Source of the DNA: Cellulosilyticum lentocellum DSM 5427
GTDB taxonomy: Bacteria; Bacillota; Clostridia; Lachnospirales; Cellulosilyticaceae
Length of the DNA stretch: 64,000 nucleotides
Direction of reading: 5' to 3'
NCBI RefSeq assembly: GCF_000178835.2
Contig: NC_015275.1
Coordinates: forward strand, 4,617,001-4,681,000
This document shows, in pieces, positions 1-8,691 of the stretch; the stretch's first letter is position 1, and each line of letters starts with the position of its first letter. The translations under genes were made by a program, and so were the position numbers. The notes under the pieces were generated by a model. The model saw only the letters and a list, made by a program, of their open reading frames with translations, was not told the DNA's origin and ran no database searches.

Positions 1-1
1 A

Positions 2-658
2 TATGGCCTTTTAGGCCCCTCTGGTTGTGGGAAAAGTACTTCTGTTAAAATCATGGCTGGTATTTCTAAACAAGACTCCGGAAAAGTCTATATATTAGGC
101 CAGGAAATGCCGAATCTAATGCTCATGTCCCAAATAGGATATATGTCTCAGTCTAGCGCCCTTTATCCTACACTTTCTGGCTATGAAAATCTAAAGTTCT
201 TCGGAAGCTTATATGGTTTTAATAAACAGCTCCTTCAAGAAAGATTTGAATATGTATCCACCCTTGTTAACTTAACCGACTATCTACCTAAATATGTTTC
301 CACCTATTCTGGTGGCATGAAGCAAAGACTAGCTTTAGCTATTTCACTCTTAGCTAATCCTAAAGTTCTCATTCTTGATGAGCCCACGGTAGGAATAGAC
401 CCTCTTCTTAGATATAGTATTTGGGAGGAATTATATAAGCTTGCTGAGCAAAAGATAACTATTCTTATTACAACTCATGTTATGGATGAAGCTGCTAAAT
501 GTCATGAGCTAGCTATGATGTATAATGGCACGATCCTTGCTGCGGGTACTCCTGAACAAATTCTAGAAAAAGCTCAAGTTACTAATATAGAAGATGCCTT
601 TATCTATTTTGGCAAATCTCATATTTCTTCAAAGGAGGTCCTTTCCTATGAGAATTAA
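2..658 (+). CDS. ABC transporter ATP-binding subunit (5' end outside window)
   Basis: ATPase of an ABC-2 type exporter; it would hydrolyse ATP on the cytoplasmic face to drive the permease encoded next. The frame is open from base 2, so the N-terminus lies outside the window and 218 residues are visible. Motifs in order are Walker A (GPSGCGKST, about residues 5-13), a signature loop YSGGM (about 102-106, a variant of LSGGQ), Walker B VLILDEP (about 122) and the switch histidine in TTH (about 159). The stop overlaps the start of the permease by 11 bases, so the two are translationally coupled. The substrate cannot be read from the sequence. Confidence 0.93.
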   Translation, partial: YGLLGPSGCGKSTSVKIMAGISKQDSGKVYILGQEMPNLMLMSQIGYMSQSSALYPTLSGYENLKFFGSLYGFNKQLLQERFEYVSTLVNLTDYLPKYVSTYSGGMKQRLALAISLLANPKVLILDEPTVGIDPLLRYSIWEELYKLAEQKITILITTHVMDEAAKCHELAMMYNGTILAAGTPEQILEKAQVTNIEDAFIYFGKSHISSKEVLSYEN

Positions 659-1808
659 AGCTTTAACTACAAGAATTCTAACTCAAGTCACCCATGATAA
701 GAGAACCATTGCTCTTATTCTTATTGCTCCCCTTGTTATCTTAAGCCTTGTTTATTTCATCCTTAATTCTGAAAGTAGCAGTTATAACCTTGGTATTGTT
801 ACAGCTCCTGGTGCTTATATTGAAGAACTTACTCATAATGATGATTTGGATATCAAGCTTACCTATCTTAAAAGTGAAGATATCCCAAATGCTATAAAAA
901 ATAAAGAAATCCTCGCAGCCATTGATATGAATCCAAGTATGACTGAGGCCAAAATTTACTTAGACGGTACAAACAGTTTAGATGCTGAAAAAGTCCAAGC
1001 ATTAGTAAAAAGTTCCGCTCTAAAAGTACTTCAAAATAATATGAAACAAAATGCTGAAGATACTAAAGAAAAGCTTAGCACTCTCTTAGATAGCCTCACT
1101 CAATTAAAGACTAAAATGCCTCAAGTGAAATTACAGGTACCAGAAATAGATCTATCTGAGCTTAATATGACTGAGCCAAACTTTACTACTGACTATATTT
1201 ATGGTGAAGAGGATACCTCTTTCTTTGATAACTTCGGAGCTGGGCTTATTGGGATTATTATCTTCTTCGTTGTCTTTCTAATTGCTGGCATTAATTTTCT
1301 TACTGAAAGAACTTCAGGCACTTTGGAAAAGCTCCTCTCTACACCTATCAAAAGGAGTGAAATAATCATCGGCTATGTATTTGGCTTTAGTTTATTAGCC
1401 TTGCTTCAAACGCTCCTGATTACTTTCTTTGTTATTTATGTTCTCGGTCTAAAAGTAGTCGGTAGTATATGGTACGTACTTCTTATTAACCTTTTAACCG
1501 CTATTACTGCCCTAACACTTGGTATTTTACTCTCTAGTTTAGCTAATAATGAATTTCAAATGGTTCAATTCATCCCTATTGTGATTCTCCCTCAAGTCTT
1601 TTTATGTGGCTTATTTAATTTATCAAATGGTTGGGAGATTGTCGGACTCTTGATGCCTCTTCACTATACAACTAATGCTTTAACAGAAGTCATGCTTAAA
1701 GGTAGTGGTTTTGAAAGGATTTGGCTAGACTGTCTCATCCTCTTAGGTTGTTCTTTAATATTCATGTTCTTAAATATACAGCTACTTAAGCGACAAAGAA
1801 GCTTGTAA
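648..1808 (+). CDS. ABC-2 type transporter permease
   Basis: Membrane partner of the preceding ATPase, 386 residues. The start is the ATG at 648 because AAAGGAGG lies at 631-638; an upstream in-frame start at 594 would have no ribosome site. One membrane span lies near residues 19-40, then a polar extracytoplasmic domain to about residue 200, then five or six spans at the C-terminus. This is the architecture of the ABC2_membrane_3 / YhgE-like export permeases. The frequent cargo of this group (drugs, lipids, peptides) is family knowledge; nothing here identifies the actual substrate. Confidence 0.9.
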   Translation: MRIKALTTRILTQVTHDKRTIALILIAPLVILSLVYFILNSESSSYNLGIVTAPGAYIEELTHNDDLDIKLTYLKSEDIPNAIKNKEILAAIDMNPSMTEAKIYLDGTNSLDAEKVQALVKSSALKVLQNNMKQNAEDTKEKLSTLLDSLTQLKTKMPQVKLQVPEIDLSELNMTEPNFTTDYIYGEEDTSFFDNFGAGLIGIIIFFVVFLIAGINFLTERTSGTLEKLLSTPIKRSEIIIGYVFGFSLLALLQTLLITFFVIYVLGLKVVGSIWYVLLINLLTAITALTLGILLSSLANNEFQMVQFIPIVILPQVFLCGLFNLSNGWEIVGLLMPLHYTTNALTEVMLKGSGFERIWLDCLILLGCSLIFMFLNIQLLKRQRSL

Positions 1809-1858
1809 AAGATTTTTGATTTTTTACTAGGGACTTCTCAAGTACGAGACATATATAG

Positions 1859-2319
1859 AAGTGTAAAAACAAATTAAATAACTTCCCACGGCATAATCAC
1901 CGCAGCATCAACCTGAGGAACTGACCGGGTCAGCCAAGTCTCAATCTATTGTTATAGGTACCTCTGGACTTAAGGAAAATGTTCACTTGTGCGCTGACAG
2001 GGAGGCGCCACTTATAAGTTATGAAGTGTGTTTTTACATCTATTGCAGTACCAAAAATAAAGTTTCAACCAGAGTCCTAATGCCTTAGCTTCCTAATCAT
2101 AAAGGGTGCACCGGCTAAGACTTTAAGGAGCTCCTCACTCATTGGTTTAGCTTTCACAACTGTCCTTAGTAGGCACCATGCTTGTCATAGTAGTGCTGAG
2201 GAGCCATTCTATGCCTTGTATAAGGTCTATTTAGGCAGTCATGAAAGTTTTCATCAAGGGTCTGGAGCAAAAAAGCAAGAGCACATACACCGTTATGCTG
2301 TATGTGCTCTTGCTTTTTT
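1859..2319 (+). ncRNA. candidate large structured RNA, about 460 nt, class unknown
   Basis: No convincing coding frame runs through this stretch, but it is full of complementary segments. 1862-1871 pairs with 2029-2038 (10 bp plus a G-U), enclosing 1936-1940/1967-1971 and 1984-1988/2024-2028. 2084-2089 pairs with 2114-2119, 2130-2137 pairs with 2197-2204 (8 bp GCTCCTCA/TGAGGAGC), and 2269-2289 pairs with 2299-2319 (21 bp perfect). The last hairpin ends in six T residues and looks like a terminator. The plus strand is preferred because the terminator then lies at the 3' end, but the hairpin would work on either strand. Base composition is richer in G+C than the flanking spacers. I cannot match it to a known class. 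No promoter is clear; it may be read through from the ABC operon. Confidence 0.5.
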
Positions 2320-2320
2320 G
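2269..2320 (+). terminator. strong intrinsic terminator ending the candidate RNA
   Basis: A perfect 21-bp stem with a 9-base loop, with A-tract and T-tract symmetry, so it could stop transcription on both strands. It closes the candidate structured RNA. Confidence 0.85.
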
Positions 2321-2526
2321 TATGTCTAAAAACCGCCTTTAAACTCACTATAAATCTCCGTATATGATTATAAGGATTATCCTCCCTATTTCACTATTAC
2401 TTTAGGAGCAATTAATGTAGGTACTGAGTCTAACTTCATCCTATTTTCATTGACTCTTCACTTCCTCAACACGTTTTAAAGCTATACTACATTCATAACG
2501 GTATAATAAATTCCCTAGTTTAATAA

Positions 2527-2577
2527 TAAAGACCTAGAACGCCACTCTCCCCTTTACTCAATGTTCTAGGTCCTTAT
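2527..2577 (-). terminator. terminator after the DUF4179-like gene
   Basis: Arms GACCTAGAAC (2531-2540) and GTTCTAGGTC (2563-2572) flanked by A/T tracts, directly downstream of the minus-strand gene ending at 2583. The spacer 2321-2526 between this and the RNA terminator holds nothing I can identify. Confidence 0.8.
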
Positions 2578-2582
2578 TTATG

Positions 2583-4103
2583 CTATTGTAAAGGAATCTC
2601 CACTCCTTCAATCACTATACTTTGTACTTCTTCTATATTGATAAAATCATATACCAGCAAATCGCTGGCACTATCTATAGTCGGTGTTTTAATCCCTTCT
2701 GTTAATCCTTCTACTTTACTTAAATTATGTCCCTCTTTATTTTCTCCACTTCTCACTACATTATAATACATATTAAATTTTATATTGCGTGTATTCATCC
2801 CCGTATTATTTAAATCAATTTTTGTACCGTCTTTCATTTTCAAATAAACTTCTTGTAAAGCTTCTATCTTTTTAGAACCTTTATAGCCTTCTAGAGTAGC
2901 GCCTAATGCTGATACTTCTACTTTTGTAATAGTTAACTTTTGTTTTTCGTTTTTAATGGTTTGACTCATATGTCTTGTTTTAGTCTGACTATTTTTATCC
3001 AGTTGAAACTCTACTTGCCACTTACCATCTAGGACATTTTCAAAATAATTATTCCCTACTTTAAATTTAAGATAAGGTAAGTCTTCTTTTTTAAACTGAT
3101 TAAATACGTAGTAGTCTTTATTTAATGCTTCTTTCTCACTCCAATAGTGCTCACTCTGAGAAGGTTCATAGCTTTGGCCGGTTCTTTCATCTATCATTTC
3201 TATATACGTACTTTGATTTTCTATATTCACTTGATCATAATAACTTGTAATCAGTTCTATTCCTGTATCGCTAACATAAAAAGCATCTAGTTTTATTTCC
3301 TTAAAATCCTCGACTAGAATTTGATTAAGTCCTAAAGCACTTGTATAGCTTTTCCAAGGCTGTTTTATTTCTATTGGTGTTAGCTCCTCTAGTTTTATAT
3401 CAGATACTTTGGACAAATTTCTCCATACTCTTATGCCACTTGCTTCTAGTGTTAGCTTTTGACCATATAACTGCTGGTTAGATGATAAATCTATGATACA
3501 ATTCAGCTGCTTTTTATCTTCAGATAAACTGCTTTGTACTCCCCAGCCCATACTACCTGGTCTTTCTGTTTGTACTTGCATTTGTTTTACTTCACTACCC
3601 TCTTCGAAGGTACCTCCATCATCTTTAGTAAAGCTTGCTATAAACAATCCGGATTTTTTATCAATTAAAGCTCCTTCAGCAGTAAAAGTTAAGCCTTCAG
3701 CACTCATACTTTTTTCAATAGGTTGTACTTGATCTTTAAACGGAAAAAACTCACCAAATATATCTTTTAAAGTAGGATTATAATTAACTGCTGCTACAGT
3801 TCCTACAACTAAAGCTGCTGCTACTAACGGAATCAGTATTCTCTTTGTAAGCTGTCCTCTACCTCCTTTTCGCTTAGCCCCATTACTTCTCTCATTTGTT
3901 TCTAAATGTATACTGTTGTTCTCTTTATATGTTTCATCAGGTACGCGCTTATCCTCTGACATTTTCCCTATATTCCTAGTTGCTAAAGCTTTTATGCGAT
4001 CTATTGAAACCTGTGGTACTTCCCTTATTTCTGCCTCATCCATAACCTCTTCCATTAAATCCTCTTGTATATCTTCCATAAGCTCAGTTAACTTCTTATT
4101 CAT
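2583..4103 (-). CDS. DUF4179-like membrane protein, probable anti-sigma partner
   Basis: 506-residue single-span protein. An acidic cytoplasmic N-terminus of about 85 residues is followed by a span near residues 88-106 and a large extracellular domain resembling the DUF4179 (and C-terminal DUF5643-like) proteins encoded next to ECF sigma factors in Clostridia. The ATG at 4103 is chosen over the GTG at 4112 because AAAGGGGTG precedes it at good spacing. It overlaps the end of the sigma gene in an ATGAATAA arrangement, so the two are translationally coupled. The role as the sigma-binding membrane sensor is inferred from the pairing; no zinc-finger anti-sigma motif is visible. Confidence 0.75.
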   Translation of the reverse strand: MNKKLTELMEDIQEDLMEEVMDEAEIREVPQVSIDRIKALATRNIGKMSEDKRVPDETYKENNSIHLETNERSNGAKRKGGRGQLTKRILIPLVAAALVVGTVAAVNYNPTLKDIFGEFFPFKDQVQPIEKSMSAEGLTFTAEGALIDKKSGLFIASFTKDDGGTFEEGSEVKQMQVQTERPGSMGWGVQSSLSEDKKQLNCIIDLSSNQQLYGQKLTLEASGIRVWRNLSKVSDIKLEELTPIEIKQPWKSYTSALGLNQILVEDFKEIKLDAFYVSDTGIELITSYYDQVNIENQSTYIEMIDERTGQSYEPSQSEHYWSEKEALNKDYYVFNQFKKEDLPYLKFKVGNNYFENVLDGKWQVEFQLDKNSQTKTRHMSQTIKNEKQKLTITKVEVSALGATLEGYKGSKKIEALQEVYLKMKDGTKIDLNNTGMNTRNIKFNMYYNVVRSGENKEGHNLSKVEGLTEGIKTPTIDSASDLLVYDFINIEEVQSIVIEGVEIPLQ

Positions 4104-4647
4104 ATGCCACACCCCTTTCTTTCAGTGCACGTTCTAGCTTCTTCTTTCCCCTAAACAGCTTAGTTCCTACTGTCTGTACGTTTAAATGAAGGATTTCTGC
4201 TATGTCGATTATTTTTTCCATATAGAAATATCTTCTTATAAAAATTTCTCTATCCGGCTCTGGCAATGTATTAAGTGCTGCCAACACTAGCTTATTGTCC
4301 TCTTCCTGCACTAAGCTATCTTCTGGGGTTTCATAATCTATACTGTCTTCTTCTAATGGGATGAACTCCCTTCTTCCTTTACTTCTCATGAGATTAATAG
4401 TATGGTTTCTAGCCATCGCACCTAGATAAGCTTTAAGCTTTCCTGTTTCTATCTCTAATGTTCTTTGCTTCTGCCAAACTTTAATAAATACGTCTGCACA
4501 GAGTTCTTCTATCTCTGTTGTTTGTAACATACCTGATGAAACTTTCATAATAACCCGTACTAAATAAGCCCCATACTCATCTATTAACTGCTCATAGCAA
4601 ATCATATCGCCACTTTGTATGCCTTTTATGATTTCTTCTTCCTTCAT
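4096..4647 (-). CDS. ECF-type RNA polymerase sigma factor
   Basis: 183 residues, the usual length for a sigma-70 family ECF factor. Region 2 is seen in ELCADVFIKVWQKQ and the following AMARNHTINLMRSKGRR segment (core and -10 contacts). Region 4 is the C-terminal helix-turn-helix from ALNTLPEPDREIF through VQTVGTKLFRGKKKL. GAGGAGGA precedes the ATG. It is the first gene of a two-gene unit with the DUF4179-like membrane protein, with an 8-base overlap. Targets are unknown; autoregulation is common in this family, but no promoter pair could be compared here. Confidence 0.93.
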   Translation of the reverse strand: MKEEEIIKGIQSGDMICYEQLIDEYGAYLVRVIMKVSSGMLQTTEIEELCADVFIKVWQKQRTLEIETGKLKAYLGAMARNHTINLMRSKGRREFIPLEEDSIDYETPEDSLVQEEDNKLVLAALNTLPEPDREIFIRRYFYMEKIIDIAEILHLNVQTVGTKLFRGKKKLERALKERGVAYE

Positions 4648-4800
4648 GTTGTCCTCCTCTAATTTTCTCTTATACTTATATAGACAACTACGATAGTTAC
4701 TTCATTCCCTATTTATAAAAAAATAATACGATTAATTCAAGCATATTTTACCATATATTCCTGTACTGCAATTTTAAAGCTTATCGCTTATTTTTTGTGC

Positions 4801-4832
4801 TAAAAAAGGCATCCTTTTCTTAGGATGCCTTG
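4801..4832 (-). terminator. terminator after the second sigma unit
   Basis: Stem AAGGCATCC (4807-4815) with GGATGCCTT (4823-4831) and a T-tract on the minus strand, just downstream of the gene ending at 4883. Confidence 0.85.
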
Positions 4833-4882
4833 CTATAATCTCTATATTAGATATTATTTGTTCTACAAATCTTCCACTTCAC

Positions 4883-6226
4883 TTACTGCTCTCTCTTTCT
4901 GATTACTATGCTCATTCCTGAAGGCATTTCACTATTCTCATTTTGCTCTGCCTCCTCTAGTGCCTTAAGCAATTGACCATTTACTATATCCTCAGGAGTT
5001 ACATTATCAATCATAACCAACATTTCTTTGGTTTCAGAAAATAATCCATAGCTTTTAAACTCATAACCTTCTTCCTTTAAGATAACATAAGACTCTTTTA
5101 ATATTCCTTCCAGATTTTTAGCCGATGTATCAGTTAGTTCTGTTCTAATAGAAATAAACATATTAGAAGTTAACTCCTTATTAAAGGACATATCTAATAC
5201 AATACTTTTCTCTAATGATTCTCTCTCACTCTTCTCCAATCTCTCAGGATCTACAAAGTCTACCATAGCAGTATTGTCCTCTAACTGAGGTATTCTCGAT
5301 AAAAGTGAAATGACTTCTTTTGCACAGGTTTCTCCTAGTCTATCTCTTGTATTAAACTTGCCTTGTACATAACTCTCATACCCATCATACTGTATTGTCC
5401 CTTTTCTATACTCTATTGTGAAATGAGTATCTATGCTAGTTTTCGAACTCACATTGACCATATAGTTATTAAATTTGAAATTATAACGAGCCTTTCCGAC
5501 TTCCAAATCTAACTTTGGGTATTTCTCAGCTACATACGCTTCAACCTTATGAGTGGCAAAAGCTGCTGAGATAGGATTACCAAGTAAATCATTAGCACCC
5601 CATAGAACTATTCCCATAAGAGAAATCCCTAATACTCCTGCAATAAATCTTTTTATCCATGGCATCGTCTGCTTAGACTCCTTTCCAAAAACATATCCAA
5701 ATAAAGCACCAATAGCCGTACCTATTCCCACTAAAATCGTATAAATAATACTTAGAAACAGAGGCATGATAAATAATTCTGGCATACGGCCTAACCATTC
5801 TATGTCCTCTAAAAGGCTTTGAATGATAATACCTAGATAAGATAATGTAAAGATTCCTACTGGTACCCAATAGTATTTCTTTCTTAGTAAGACACATCCT
5901 GCTATCCCTATACATGGCATAATAAGTACGTTATAAAACATACCTTGAGAGTTAGATAAGTAAATGCCTAATAACCCACCTATAATTAATATAATAAGCC
6001 CTATGGAAATGATCTTACTTTTTATATTACTAATAACCTTTCGGTCATCTACTTTATACTCCCTATCTATCTCTTCACTACTAAATAATGCTTTGCAGCT
6101 TTCACAGTTTTCTATATGCTTAGCAACTAACATCTCACTATCATCACTGGCTACTTTGTCTTTTACTAGGGGCATCAAATCTAAGCAAACATTGCAATTA
6201 ATCTCTACGTCTTCTATTTTTTTCAT
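4883..6226 (-). CDS. zinc-finger anti-sigma-type multi-span membrane protein
   Basis: 447 residues. The N-terminal cytoplasmic segment carries Cys-x2-Cys, then a His-x3-Cys-x2-Cys pattern (HIENCESC), the zinc-binding anti-sigma (ZAS-like) signature. Five or so membrane spans follow in the middle, and a C-terminal soluble domain of about 200 residues that I do not recognise. The ATG at 6226 has GGAGGG six bases upstream and shares ATGA with the stop of the sigma gene, a four-base overlap. Inferred role: holds the adjacent sigma factor at the membrane and releases it on an envelope signal. Confidence 0.8.
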   Translation of the reverse strand: MKKIEDVEINCNVCLDLMPLVKDKVASDDSEMLVAKHIENCESCKALFSSEEIDREYKVDDRKVISNIKSKIISIGLIILIIGGLLGIYLSNSQGMFYNVLIMPCIGIAGCVLLRKKYYWVPVGIFTLSYLGIIIQSLLEDIEWLGRMPELFIMPLFLSIIYTILVGIGTAIGALFGYVFGKESKQTMPWIKRFIAGVLGISLMGIVLWGANDLLGNPISAAFATHKVEAYVAEKYPKLDLEVGKARYNFKFNNYMVNVSSKTSIDTHFTIEYRKGTIQYDGYESYVQGKFNTRDRLGETCAKEVISLLSRIPQLEDNTAMVDFVDPERLEKSERESLEKSIVLDMSFNKELTSNMFISIRTELTDTSAKNLEGILKESYVILKEEGYEFKSYGLFSETKEMLVMIDNVTPEDIVNGQLLKALEEAEQNENSEMPSGMSIVIRKREQ

Positions 6227-6711
6227 CCAAATCCCTCCTCTAATAACTTCTCCTTTAGCCATCGTTTAGTTCTAAATTCTATTACCCTAGCTGAGTTTTC
6301 CGATATACCTAACTTTTTACCTATTTCAGCGAATGCATAGCCTTCTGCCCTCATATAAATAATTTGCTTTGTTCGCTCATCCTTTTCCCCTAAAAGTTCA
6401 TTAATCCTTTTTATAATTTCCTTATCTATAAAAGCTTGCTCTATTCCATCTGTTACATAAATTTCAAACAATGCACTACTATCTATATCTTTATTTTGCC
6501 TTCGTAGCTGCTGTAACCATACATTCCTCGCGATTCCAAATAGCCATGTCTTTATAGAGGCATCACCTCTATATGTTCCTATCCTTCTAATGGCAATCAC
6601 GAATATCTCTGAAAGTAAATCCTCCGAAAGGGCTGGATTATGTGTTAAACTTACTAAATATCTAAAGACATCTTCCTTATACATTTGATACAGCTGTTCT
6701 ATCTCTAACAC
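6223..6711 (-). CDS. ECF-type RNA polymerase sigma factor
   Basis: 162 residues. Region 2 is seen in LSEDLLSEIFVIAIRRIGTYR and TWLFGIARNVWLQQLRRQ; region 4 in the segment from TKQIIYMRAEGYAFAEI to SENSARVIEFRTKRWL. The start is a GTG at 6711 with GAGGAGGGG four to five bases upstream. It is followed, with a four-base overlap, by its putative zinc-finger anti-sigma partner. This is the second sigma/membrane-protein pair within 4.2 kb, separated from the first by a terminator, so they are independent units. Confidence 0.93.
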   Translation of the reverse strand: MLEIEQLYQMYKEDVFRYLVSLTHNPALSEDLLSEIFVIAIRRIGTYRGDASIKTWLFGIARNVWLQQLRRQNKDIDSSALFEIYVTDGIEQAFIDKEIIKRINELLGEKDERTKQIIYMRAEGYAFAEIGKKLGISENSARVIEFRTKRWLKEKLLEEGFG

Positions 6712-6812
6712 TTAACCCCTCCTCTCTCTTTATAAGTCACACTTTTAAAGACTTTGTTACAACAAAAATAAAAAATAAGTAACTTGTTTCCAAGCTCTTA
6801 TTTTTTATAGAA

Positions 6813-8690
6813 CTACTTATTTAAAATAGTTAAGTTCTTATCCATATCTGGATAGAAGTAACTTCTACCTTCCTGGCTATTGGCTTCTCCAGCTATGGTG
6901 TAAAATTGTATGTTCTTTGTATCTATGCCCATTACTAGCTTTATGTAATAAGTTATATCGTCTACATTGATATTAGTCTTTACACCCTTTATGATTTCTA
7001 GCGCGCTAGCCGTAATAGTACTTATATCTCCATCGTTTAATATCTTGCTTAAGAAGGTACTCATGACGTATTGTTGCATTTGAATACGTCCAACATCACC
7101 GTTTATATAACCTTTTCTATATCTTAAAACCCCTAATACATCGCTTCCATTCAATTGTTGAAGCCCTGCTTTAATATTAATGTTAAGTCCCTGAGCACTA
7201 TCCCTATAATACATATCTTGTGGTATATCTAATTCTAATCCGCCTATACTATCAATTGTTTTTTCCACAGCTGTAAAGTCTATAATAACATAGCTTGCAA
7301 TCTGAATATTTAACATTTCTTCTATTTCTTTTACAGCTAATTGTTCTATGTATTGTCCCTGGCTATAGGCATACATCTCTCCTATTTTACTTACAAAAAC
7401 AGATTCTGGCTTTAGTAAATTACTTTGTTCTTCATCCCACTCAATCTTTGTATCTCTAGGAATAGAAACAATTCTTACTTCATCTTGATTATCATTAAAA
7501 TTCACTACAAAAATAGTATCTGTTCGTGTACCATCCGCATCAAGACCAAACACTGCTATATTGTTTGCTCCCGGTAACTTAGTAGTTTCGTTAGTATCCT
7601 TATTACTTTGCTGAGCACTAGGTATGACTCCTCCATCTTTCTTTGGTATAGCATTAGTTAAACAAACTAAAATAACCCCCACCAAAAGAAGCCCTCCTAT
7701 AATAGAAACTCCTAACTTATGCTTTTTAAACATTGTAATTTTTATAATTCTCTCTTTAATGTGATTAGGATTTTCTCCCATTCCCTGTACTAGATATTGC
7801 TGGTTTTTAGGTGTGAAAACTATATTTAATAATGTATTAGCATACTGCTTTCTGTTAACTCCTAAAGCCATTACTCTTTCATCACAAGCTATTTCCATAT
7901 CTTCTTTCATTAATTTCATAGCCAGCCATGCTAGAGGATTAAACCAATGAAATGCTACTGCTAAAATTTGAAGATAAGTTACCTTGTTATCTCTATACTT
8001 CAAGTGAATTAATTCATGATATAACATCATTTCTACTTCTTCTATACTAAACCCTTCAGGTATACAAATGATTGGCCTTAAAAAGCCAAAGATCATTGGG
8101 TACTTCCCTTTAACCATACTAATATCAGCATGAATATGTACCTTTTCTTTGATCTGCTGTGCACGTATAAGAATTTTTTCATCTGTTACCTTTTCTGCAC
8201 CTTTTAATTCTTTCTTTAATTTACAATATCCGTATCCAAAATAACCAATTACCACTATACTCCCTAACAGCCATATAAGTAGCAGTATTAAGCTTACTGT
8301 CTCGCTAAGTAAGCTGTTCCTTAGTGGGCTATTATTATTGAACATATCCGCTTCTGCCTTCATAGCTTGTCCAGACTCTTCATTAGCTGTTGTAATTATA
8401 ATATCTTTTTCAGGACTAAATTCAGCCTCTAATAACACCTTTTCCTGTAAACTGGAAGCATTTGATGTATTCAGCCTAGCACTTGATATTCCTGTATCAA
8501 ATAAGTTAAAAATGCTTATTTTGCTACTCGGTAATACTGGTATAATTAGCCTAATTAAAACTACAATCCACAAACCGTATATTAAGCTTCTTTGTATTTT
8601 CCCTTTAAGTAACACTCTTAATAGCAGTATAATTCCAATAATGCCGCTAGCCATTAAACTCCAACTTAAAATCTCCCCTATGACATTCAT
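6813..8690 (-). CDS. M56 (BlaR1-like) metallopeptidase fused to an LCP domain
   Basis: 625 residues. The N-terminal half is a BlaR1/MecR1-type M56 protease with membrane spans near 5-27, 36-53 and 130-150, zinc motif HELIH (225-229) and a downstream ACDER segment (268-272). After a span near 327-345 there is a complete-looking LytR-CpsA-Psr domain with FGLDADGTRTDT (381-392), VSIPRDTK (408-415) and a late RYRKGY...GDVGRIQ segment. LCP enzymes attach glycopolymers to peptidoglycan, and M56 proteases usually cleave a repressor after ligand sensing. The LCP part replaces the penicillin-binding sensor of BlaR1. One base separates it from the blaI-type gene upstream. Confidence 0.88.
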   Translation of the reverse strand: MNVIGEILSWSLMASGIIGIILLLRVLLKGKIQRSLIYGLWIVVLIRLIIPVLPSSKISIFNLFDTGISSARLNTSNASSLQEKVLLEAEFSPEKDIIITTANEESGQAMKAEADMFNNNSPLRNSLLSETVSLILLLIWLLGSIVVIGYFGYGYCKLKKELKGAEKVTDEKILIRAQQIKEKVHIHADISMVKGKYPMIFGFLRPIICIPEGFSIEEVEMMLYHELIHLKYRDNKVTYLQILAVAFHWFNPLAWLAMKLMKEDMEIACDERVMALGVNRKQYANTLLNIVFTPKNQQYLVQGMGENPNHIKERIIKITMFKKHKLGVSIIGGLLLVGVILVCLTNAIPKKDGGVIPSAQQSNKDTNETTKLPGANNIAVFGLDADGTRTDTIFVVNFNDNQDEVRIVSIPRDTKIEWDEEQSNLLKPESVFVSKIGEMYAYSQGQYIEQLAVKEIEEMLNIQIASYVIIDFTAVEKTIDSIGGLELDIPQDMYYRDSAQGLNINIKAGLQQLNGSDVLGVLRYRKGYINGDVGRIQMQQYVMSTFLSKILNDGDISTITASALEIIKGVKTNINVDDITYYIKLVMGIDTKNIQFYTIAGEANSQEGRSYFYPDMDKNLTILNK

Positions 8691-8691
8691 A

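Noticed and set aside
1885-2290. Partial resemblance of the candidate RNA to RNase P RNA (TAATC...GCAG, GAGGAA...CCGGG)
   Set aside because: The universally conserved GAGGAAAGTCC and ACAGAA core elements are absent, so it cannot be a functional RNase P RNA.
2166-2348. 60-codon minus-strand frame
   Set aside because: No ribosome site, composition not protein-like, and it runs through the perfect terminator hairpin.
3493-4137. Plus-strand frames opposite the DUF4179-like gene
   Set aside because: Antisense to a well-supported gene; no ribosome sites and no recognisable product.
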